From contig CAWBCO010000003.1 of assembly GCA_963787415.1 (NCBI GenBank), positions 248,001-312,000 on the forward strand: a stretch of DNA of 64,000 nucleotides, written 5' to 3'. Below the pieces are notes generated by a model. It saw nothing but the letters and a program-made list of their open reading frames with translations, was not told the origin of the DNA and did no database searches. The stretch comes from CAVUWL01 sp963787415 (GTDB taxonomy: Bacteria > Actinomycetota > Thermoleophilia > Solirubrobacterales > 70-9). Numbering within the stretch: position 1 is the first letter of the stretch; every line of letters starts with the position of its first letter. Positions 57,807 through 64,000 of the stretch are shown here, piece by piece. Position numbers and translations under genes: made by a program.

Positions 57807-60752
57807 ATGGCAAAGCGCCTGATCGTATTTTTAATGATGGTCTTTGGAGTTGCTTTGCTGGCGCCTTTGGCAGAGGCCGACACGGGCAACATCATCGAAA
57901 AACAAAACACCCCGGCAACGTCCCAGGACGGCTGGCAGTCGGCGAACTGCACCTCCGACTCGCCAATCCAGTGCTCGCCGGAAACACCCAACCTTTACTT
58001 CAAGACCGCCGCCGGTCATCCGCCGATCGGCTTCACCCAGTACATCGTCAAACACAAACCTTTTGAAGAATTAGCACCAGGCGTGATCGTTGCGCCGATC
58101 GAAGAACCGCAGAACGGCCGGACGATCAAAACCTTGCGGGTCGATCTGCCGCCCGGTCTCACCGTCAACCCGCAGGCCACCCCGGAAAAATGCACGCTGG
58201 CCAACTTCGAACGCGAAATCGAAGTTAAACCAGGCGAAAAACTGCACGTTCCCAACTGCGAAGCGGCGACGATCTTGGGTCGCGAGGAAGTTACTCTGGT
58301 GACCAACGTGCCCGGGGTTGAAGTCGAGCCGAAATTCAAAGCCCCGGAAGGTTTCGTGATTCCTCCCAGCGAAGCGAGTGGAACCAAAGTCCCGGTCTAT
58401 AACCTGGTGCCAAATCCCGGCGAACCGGCCCTGGAGGGCTTCGTCATCGCCGGGCAACACGTCGTCTTCCTCAAAACCGAAGTCTCCTGGGAGAGCGACT
58501 ACCACGAGAGCTTCACAATTTCACTGCCGCCGCTTGAACCGGGCTTCTCGACCCTGATCAGCCGCCAGGTCAGCATCGGCACTACCGGTAACGGTGCCTA
58601 CATCACCAACCCAAACACCTGCTTTAACCCCGAAGAAGCTGCCTTTAAGAACACTTATTCGACCTTCTTTCGAGCTCAGTCCTACGAACAAGAAGACCCG
58701 AATTTCCCCGCCGGCTCGACCGCGTTTGAAGCGGCGTTTCCAAGCGGTGTGCATCAGGAAGGTTGCTCGGCTGTCCCGTTCACTCCGACGATCAACGTCG
58801 AACCCGGCACCAAAGAAGTTGATTCCCCCGCTCCGGCGACCGTCACGACCGAAGTTCCGTTTGAAAATCCAGAAAAAGGCGGCAGCGAAATCGCTCAATC
58901 CCAGCTTCGCAGCGCCAAGGTGACGTTGCCCGCGGGGATGGGTCTCAACCCGGCCGCCTCCAACGGCCTGGTCGCCTGTAAGGACGAACAGTTCGACAAG
59001 AACAAGCGGATCGAAAACAACAGCTGTCCCGAAAAGTCGATCATTGGGAGCGCCGAAATCGAAACGCCGACGCTGCCCAAGGGCTCGCTCAAAGGCAACA
59101 TCTACGTTGGTGAACAGAAGAGCTCTGACCCGACCTCCGGTGAAGAGTTTCGCGACCTGGTCGAAGTCAAGTCCAAGGAATATGGAATCGTCGTGCGGCT
59201 GATCGGCGAGGTCAGCGCCAACCCGACCACAGGTCAGCTGACCGCCAAGTTCAACGAACAAGAGGTCGGGCCGCTGGCCGGTCCTCTGCCCGAAGGCCTG
59301 CCCCAGGTGCCATTTGAATCGGTGAAGCTGAGCTTTAACGGGGTCAAGAAGGTGCTAACCAGCCCCCCGACCTGCGCTGCAGCGGAAACCACAAGCACAA
59401 TGGAACCGTGGTCGAGCTCGGCCTCGACCAAGACGCCGACAGCGAAATTCACACTTTCGAGCCTGCCCGGGGGTGGCAGCTGTCCGCAGACCCTCGCCTC
59501 TCGCCCCTTCGCCCCGAGCTACCAGGCGATCAGCGAAAGCACCAAGGCTGGCGCCTACAGTCCGTTCAAGGTCACGATCGGCCGACCCGACGGCCAGCAG
59601 GAACTAAAGCGCGTAAACGTCACCTTGCCGAAGGGCCTGACCGGCAACCTGAGCGCCATCCCCTACTGCTCCGAAGCCGCCCTGACGGCAGCAGCGGCAA
59701 GCACCGGCACCGCCCAGCAGACAGCCCCCAGCTGTTCGAGTGAAAGCCTGCTCGGCGCCGCGACGACATTGGCTGGCACCGGGGCCGAACCGGTCTCCTT
59801 AACCGGCAAGATCTACCTAGCCGGCCCCTACAAGGGGGCACCAATCTCACTGGCTGTGATCACTCCTGCGGTCTCAGGTCCCTTTGACCTGGGCACCGTG
59901 GTGGTTCGGATTGCTCTCAACGTCAATCCCGAAACCGCCCAGATCAACGCGGTCTCTGATCCGATCCCCGACGTATATGGCGGGGTCAAGCTCGACCTAC
60001 GCTCGATCAATTTGAACATGAACCGATCCAAGTTCATGCTCAACCCGACCAACTGCTCGGCGGGCGCAACAGCCGGGACGATCAACGGAGCCGGCGGCAA
60101 CGCCACCAACGAACACGAATGGAGCTCTTACTCGGTGAGCGCTCCGTACCAGGCAACCGAATGCAACAAGCTCGGTTTCAAGCCGACGCTTCACACCCGT
60201 CTCTACGGTCCGACCACGCGAGCCAAGAACCCGCGGATCCGCGCGATCCTTGAAACCCGAAGCGGCGATGCCAACGTCAGCCGCACGGCGCTGACCCTGC
60301 CACACTCGATCTTCCTCGATCAGAGTCACATTAAAAAGGTCTGCACCAGGCCTCAGCTAGCCGCGCAGGAATGCCCCTCTACCTCGGTTTACGGGCAGGC
60401 CGAAGCGATCACGCCGGTGCTCTCTCAGAAGCTGAAGGGTCCTGTCTACCTGGTCCCCTCCGGCAACGAATTGCCCGATCTGGTCGCCGACCTACGCGGT
60501 CAGGTCAATATCCAACTGCATGGGGTGATCAGCTCCAAGCATGGCGGGCTGAAAACCGTCTTCTACCCGACCCCCGATGTTCCGGTGAAGAAGTTCATCC
60601 TCAACATGCAGGGCGGCAGCAAAAGCCTTCTGGTCAACTCGACCAACCTTTGCTCAAAGCCCCAGCACTCTTACCTGAACATCAAAGGCCAAAACGAAAA
60701 GAAGCTGATCAACAAGAAGCTGGCGCTGCGGGTCAGCGGCTGCAAGGGCTGA
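57807..60752 (+). CDS. Giant secreted protein, paralogue B
   Basis: 981 aa, collinear with paralogue A over the whole length (GHPPIGFTQYIVKH, LRVDLPPGLTVNPQATPEKC, GSLKGNIYVGEQKS, IYLAGPYKGAPISLAVITPA, FMLNPTNC, LLVNSTNLC), so a tandem duplication. It starts with a clear signal (LIVFLMMVFGVALLAPLAEA) and AAGGAG 5 nt before the ATG. Glutamate is encoded almost only by GAA, in contrast to core genes, a sign of high expression. It lacks the His-rich end of A and ends in SGCKG. Function unknown. Confidence 0.82.
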   Translation: MAKRLIVFLMMVFGVALLAPLAEADTGNIIEKQNTPATSQDGWQSANCTSDSPIQCSPETPNLYFKTAAGHPPIGFTQYIVKHKPFEELAPGVIVAPIEEPQNGRTIKTLRVDLPPGLTVNPQATPEKCTLANFEREIEVKPGEKLHVPNCEAATILGREEVTLVTNVPGVEVEPKFKAPEGFVIPPSEASGTKVPVYNLVPNPGEPALEGFVIAGQHVVFLKTEVSWESDYHESFTISLPPLEPGFSTLISRQVSIGTTGNGAYITNPNTCFNPEEAAFKNTYSTFFRAQSYEQEDPNFPAGSTAFEAAFPSGVHQEGCSAVPFTPTINVEPGTKEVDSPAPATVTTEVPFENPEKGGSEIAQSQLRSAKVTLPAGMGLNPAASNGLVACKDEQFDKNKRIENNSCPEKSIIGSAEIETPTLPKGSLKGNIYVGEQKSSDPTSGEEFRDLVEVKSKEYGIVVRLIGEVSANPTTGQLTAKFNEQEVGPLAGPLPEGLPQVPFESVKLSFNGVKKVLTSPPTCAAAETTSTMEPWSSSASTKTPTAKFTLSSLPGGGSCPQTLASRPFAPSYQAISESTKAGAYSPFKVTIGRPDGQQELKRVNVTLPKGLTGNLSAIPYCSEAALTAAAASTGTAQQTAPSCSSESLLGAATTLAGTGAEPVSLTGKIYLAGPYKGAPISLAVITPAVSGPFDLGTVVVRIALNVNPETAQINAVSDPIPDVYGGVKLDLRSINLNMNRSKFMLNPTNCSAGATAGTINGAGGNATNEHEWSSYSVSAPYQATECNKLGFKPTLHTRLYGPTTRAKNPRIRAILETRSGDANVSRTALTLPHSIFLDQSHIKKVCTRPQLAAQECPSTSVYGQAEAITPVLSQKLKGPVYLVPSGNELPDLVADLRGQVNIQLHGVISSKHGGLKTVFYPTPDVPVKKFILNMQGGSKSLLVNSTNLCSKPQHSYLNIKGQNEKKLINKKLALRVSGCKG

Positions 60753-60815
60753 GTCGAGCTCGGCTCGAGCTTCATCTGGGGAGCCGGATCGGGAGCTCAA
60801 TAGCCTCTTGATCCG

Positions 60816-61844
60816 GTGTCACCAACGCTCTCCGTAGTAATCGTTGCCTGGAACAGCCGCTCTGAGCTGCGGAGAACGCTCCCCGCCCTAATCGCTGAGC
60901 TGAAAGCGGGCGATGAGCTGATCGTCGTCGACAATGGCTCACTCGACGGCACCGCCGAGATCATCGCTGCTCTGGCTCCCGCGGCGCGCCTTCTCTCAAG
61001 CGGTGAGAACCTCGGCTTCGCCGCGGCCGCCAACCGGGGTGCCGCGCAGGCGCGGGGCGAGCTCCTTTTGATCCTCAACCCCGATGCAGCTCCCCAGCCC
61101 GGATTTGGCGAGGCGATCCGCCGCCCCTGGGTACAGGGGCGGGGCTGGGCTGCCTGGCAGGCGCTGGTCGCCGATCGCGACGGTGCCCGGATCAACTCCG
61201 CCGGCAACCCGGTGCACTTCACTGGAATCGTTTGGGCCGGTTGTCATGGGCGCCCTCTTAGCGAGGCACCCTCCGCTACAGAGGTAAGCGCTCTCTCCGG
61301 CGCTGCGCTGGCGGTTCCGCGCGCAAGCTGGGAGGAACTGGGCGGATTTGCAGAGGAGTTCTTCCTCTACCACGAGGACGTTGACCTCTCGCTGCGCCTG
61401 CGGTTGCGCGGCGCGGCGCTGGGGATCGAACCGTCAGCGATCGTCGATCACGACTACCAATTTGACTCCAGTCCACAGAAGTGGCGCTGGCTGGAGCGAA
61501 ATCGATGGGCCTTTTTGATCCGCGTCTACCCGACCAGGCTGTTGGTGGTGCTGGCGCCGGCGCTGATCGCAACCGAGCTTGCCCTGGTCGCGGTATCGAT
61601 CAGCGGAGGGTGGGGCAGGCAGAAGCTGGCGGCGACGGCGGACCTGATTCGCTGGGGGCCGCGCCTCCTGCACGAGCGCCGAGGGGTGCAGGCAGGGGCG
61701 ACGGTAAGCGCGGCGCGATTTGCATCCTTTTTGAGCGCCGATCTCGACTCGCCGTTCATCGGTGCCGCCGCTCGCTCACGGGCCGCTCGCCTTCTCCTGC
61801 GAAGCTACTGGCGAGTCGCATTGCGCCTGCTAGGGGAGCCCTGA
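60816..61844 (+). CDS. Family 2 glycosyltransferase
   Basis: A 342-aa GT-A fold enzyme of the rhamnosyltransferase-like group (start LSVVIVAWNSRSELRRTLPAL; VVDNGSLDGTAEII; NPDAAPQPGF; acceptor region FFLYHEDVDLSLRLRLRG). The HED motif carries the probable base. C-terminal hydrophobic segments (about residues 230-265) suggest membrane association. It probably builds surface polysaccharide or glycolipid. GTG start; 63 nt after paralogue B. Confidence 0.9.
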   Translation: MSPTLSVVIVAWNSRSELRRTLPALIAELKAGDELIVVDNGSLDGTAEIIAALAPAARLLSSGENLGFAAAANRGAAQARGELLLILNPDAAPQPGFGEAIRRPWVQGRGWAAWQALVADRDGARINSAGNPVHFTGIVWAGCHGRPLSEAPSATEVSALSGAALAVPRASWEELGGFAEEFFLYHEDVDLSLRLRLRGAALGIEPSAIVDHDYQFDSSPQKWRWLERNRWAFLIRVYPTRLLVVLAPALIATELALVAVSISGGWGRQKLAATADLIRWGPRLLHERRGVQAGATVSAARFASFLSADLDSPFIGAAARSRAARLLLRSYWRVALRLLGEP

Positions 61845-61847
61845 GCC

Positions 61848-62564
61848 TCAGCTCGGCTGGTGGGTGGGGCGGATCAGGATCTCGTTGACGTCGACGCCCT
61901 GGCGCTGGGCCAGGGCGAAGATCACCGCGCCGGCGATGTCGTCGTCTTGCAGCGCCCACTCACCAGGGCTTTTGTCAAAGAAGGGTGTGTCGACCATGCC
62001 GGGCTCGATCAGGGTGACCCGGATTGCGTGATTTTGATGAATCTGGCGGAGCTCGGCGCGCAGAGACTCCCCGATCGCCGTCGCCGCCCACTTGGTCGCC
62101 GAGTAAAGAGACCCCGGCAGCGCGCGGCGTCCCGCTACGGAGCTGGTGATCACCAGGTGCCCGTCACCGCGCTCCAGCAGGTGGGGAAGGGTGGCGCGAA
62201 TCGTTAACGCGACGCCATAGACGTTGGTGAGGACCATCGCCCGCCACTTCTCCACCGACTCCTCCAGGAACCCGCGCGAGGCGCCAAAGCCGGCGTTGGC
62301 AAAGACGCAATCGATCCGCTCGAAGTGCTCCAGGGCGCCCGCGCTCATCGCTTGAACCTGCTCCCACTCGGTCACGTCACAGCTCACGGCCAGCGCCCGC
62401 TCGCTGCCGCCAAGCTCGGCGGCGAGCTCTTGCAGGCGATCAACCCGACGCGCTGCCAGCACCAGGCGATGGCTGCTCGCCGCCGCCCGCGCGGTCGCCG
62501 CGCCGATTCCTGAGCTGGCCCCGGTGATCAGCAATACCGGGTCGCTCGCGCTGCTTTCGGGCAT
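61848..62564 (-). CDS. Short-chain dehydrogenase/reductase
   Basis: The ATG at 62564 gives 238 aa starting just before the cofactor motif LITGASSGIGAATA (TGxxxGxG). The rest is classical SDR: CDVTEWEQVQ, VFANAGFGAS (NAG), catalytic Ser in VITSSVAGRRALPGS, and YSATKWAA (YxxxK). NADP preference is suggested by the basic residues after the second strand (AARRVDRL). Substrate unknown. Convergent with the GT2 gene, divergent from ccmE. Confidence 0.92.
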   Translation of the reverse strand: MPESSASDPVLLITGASSGIGAATARAAASSHRLVLAARRVDRLQELAAELGGSERALAVSCDVTEWEQVQAMSAGALEHFERIDCVFANAGFGASRGFLEESVEKWRAMVLTNVYGVALTIRATLPHLLERGDGHLVITSSVAGRRALPGSLYSATKWAATAIGESLRAELRQIHQNHAIRVTLIEPGMVDTPFFDKSPGEWALQDDDIAGAVIFALAQRQGVDVNEILIRPTHQPS

Positions 62565-62629
62565 CGTTGGTGATCTTGCCAGATCGGTGCCACAACCCGC
62601 GGGGCCAAGGCTTGCGATAATGCTCCGAC

Positions 62630-63028
62630 GTGGATCCTCAGCGCAAGAGGAAGATCCGGCTTGTGGTCGCACTCAGCACCGCCGTGCTGCTCTCGGTGGC
62701 GCTGATCTACACCTCCTTCACTGCCTCCACCGAGGCCAAGGACCCGACGCAACTGCTCAGCGCAAGGCCCGGCACCAGCTACAACATGACCGGCACCGTG
62801 ATCCCCGGTTCGGTTCGAGAAAATGGCGAACACCTGCATTTTCGCGTCGCCGACAAAGAAGGCGAAGCGAAGGGAATCCCGGTCATCTACAGCGGAACCA
62901 TCCCCGACCCCTTTCGAGGCGGGCGCCAGATCGTCCTCACCGGAGAAGTGAAGCACGGCACCTTCATCGGCCAGCGCAACACGCTGGTCACCAAGTGCCC
63001 GTCGAAGTACACAACGAAGAATGGCTAG
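62630..63028 (+). CDS. ccmE: Cytochrome c heme chaperone CcmE, CXXXY variant
   Basis: A 132-aa protein: N-terminal membrane anchor (LVVALSTAVLLSVALIYTSF), then an OB-fold domain (YNMTGTVIPGSV; LHFRVADKEGEAKGIPVIYSGTIPDPFRGGRQIVLTGEV). At the heme-attachment site the usual His is replaced: the C-terminus reads LVTKCPSKY, the CXXXY motif known from archaea and some bacteria with variant System I. Heme would bind through Cys. It overlaps ccmF by 8 nt. Rich in GAA codons. Confidence 0.9.
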   Translation: MDPQRKRKIRLVVALSTAVLLSVALIYTSFTASTEAKDPTQLLSARPGTSYNMTGTVIPGSVRENGEHLHFRVADKEGEAKGIPVIYSGTIPDPFRGGRQIVLTGEVKHGTFIGQRNTLVTKCPSKYTTKNG

Positions 63029-64000
63029 CCTCGGGAGCGCCGCCCTGGCGCTTGCATTCCTCGCCGCTGTGTTTGCGGCGGTAGCGGCGCTGATCGGTCG
63101 CCACGGCGAGCGTCGCTGGATCACCATCTCGCGACGGTCGGTCTATGGATTTTGCGCGCTGATCACGCTCTGCGTCGCGATCATTGAGATCGCCTTTGCC
63201 AGCAACGACTTTTCCTTCAACATCGTCCAGCAGCACTCCTCGATTGAGACGCCGTCCTTCTACAAGCTGGCGGCAATGTGGTCGAGCCAGGAAGGATCGC
63301 TGCTGCTTTGGGCCTGGGTCCTTTCGATCTTCTCCAGCGCTTCGCTTTTTGTGACCCGCAACAAGCTGCGCGAGGTGGTCCCCTACGCGACCGCGGTGAT
63401 GGCGGGGGTCGCCGCTTTTTTTACCGGGCTGATGCTCTTTGCCCCCGACGTCAATCCATTCGCAACGCTCAACCCCGCTCCCGCCGACGGGGTTGGTCTG
63501 AATCCGCTGTTGCAGCACCCGAGCATGATGATCCATCCACCGATGCTCTACTCGGGATACGTCGCCCTCACCGTCCCCTTTGCCTTCGCGATCGGCGCCC
63601 TGATCACCCGCAAACTCGATGCCGAATGGATTCGCGCCACCCGCCGCTTCGCCCTGATCGCCTGGGCGTTCCTCGGCTTTGGCCTACTGCTCGGCGCCCG
63701 GTGGTCTTATACCGAGCTCGGCTGGGGTGGCTACTGGGCCTGGGATCCGGTCGAGAACGCGGCGCTGATGCCGTGGCTACTGGCGACCGCCTTCCTGCAC
63801 TCGATCATGGTGCAGGAGAAGCGCGGGATGTTGAAAGTCTGGAATGCGGCCCTCATCGTCGGCACCTTCTCGATGGCGCTCTTGGGCACCTTCTTGGTCC
63901 GCTCCGGAGTGCTGCAGTCGATTCATGCCTTCGGCAATAACACGGTCGGCCCCTACCTCCTCGTCTTGATCGCGGTGGTGATGATCGGCTCCGCTGCGCT
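63021..64000 (+). CDS. ccmF: Cytochrome c heme lyase subunit CcmF (partial, runs off the end)
   Basis: The ATG at 63021 overlaps ccmE; the frame stays open to the window edge (over 325 aa). It is a polytopic membrane protein with the WWD heme-handling domain WGGYWAWDPVENAALMPW and a conserved early region FYKLAAMWSSQEGSLLLWAW. External His residues occur in LLQHPSMMIHPPMLYSGY. It receives heme from CcmE and attaches it to apocytochrome c. The C-terminal half is outside the window. Confidence 0.94.
   Translation, partial: MASLGSAALALAFLAAVFAAVAALIGRHGERRWITISRRSVYGFCALITLCVAIIEIAFASNDFSFNIVQQHSSIETPSFYKLAAMWSSQEGSLLLWAWVLSIFSSASLFVTRNKLREVVPYATAVMAGVAAFFTGLMLFAPDVNPFATLNPAPADGVGLNPLLQHPSMMIHPPMLYSGYVALTVPFAFAIGALITRKLDAEWIRATRRFALIAWAFLGFGLLLGARWSYTELGWGGYWAWDPVENAALMPWLLATAFLHSIMVQEKRGMLKVWNAALIVGTFSMALLGTFLVRSGVLQSIHAFGNNTVGPYLLVLIAVVMIGSAA

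Overview
This is a GC-rich, gene-dense bacterial chromosome segment with an actinobacterial gene repertoire. I place it in Actinomycetota, most likely class Thermoleophilia (Solirubrobacterales type). The assignment is inferred from recalled family features: a secreted collagen-like protein with the LTYANVMSTIAVF leader, a sigma factor fused to a membrane and exported tail, ~1000-residue secreted proteins in tandem, and a uvrC-rapZ ... gap-pgk-tpiA gene order. No rRNA or CRISPR array was seen.

Core region 1 (1-12.9 kb) is one long phosphate locus, all on the + strand: an orphan PhoB-type DNA-binding domain, pstSCAB-phoU, ppx, a PHP-domain/GT4 glycosyltransferase fusion, ppk1, a second PhoU-like (DUF47) protein and a Pit transporter. 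Repeats with 11-bp phasing, like actinobacterial PHO boxes, precede both pstS and the PHP-GT4 gene. High- and low-affinity Pi uptake, polyphosphate synthesis and breakdown, and possibly membrane-lipid remodelling thus sit together.

Core region 2 (12.9-34.0 kb) holds a MaoC-like hydratase, a cupredoxin lipoprotein, a crotonase, uvrC-rapZ, an ABC exporter, a glycolytic run (gap-pgk-tpiA-gpmI) ending in tgt, a membrane Ser/Thr kinase with a lipoprotein partner, a phosphoesterase, argS, a P-loop-like protein, ccmG/ccmH, and a monooxygenase-tetR pair with a well-formed promoter and operator.

Accessory region (about 34.1-54.8 kb) is a mosaic island. It carries at least seven tRNA-derived fragments, several starting at the anticodon arm and running to the tRNA 3' end, plus one intact tRNA-Gly(CCC). 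Its cargo is a decayed IS66 element, a Gly-rich secreted protein, a Fic protein, a truncated conjugation module, a sigma-like membrane protein, a peptidoglycan hydrolase, excisionase and integrase, and two tRNA-Gly-flanked modules: an AbiE toxin-antitoxin with a hydrolase, and HipB with a truncated HipA.

Core region 3 (54.8-64.0 kb) has two tandem giant secreted paralogues, a GT2 glycosyltransferase, an SDR oxidoreductase, and ccmE-ccmF. The CcmE has the variant CXXXY heme-binding motif. ccmF runs off the window end.
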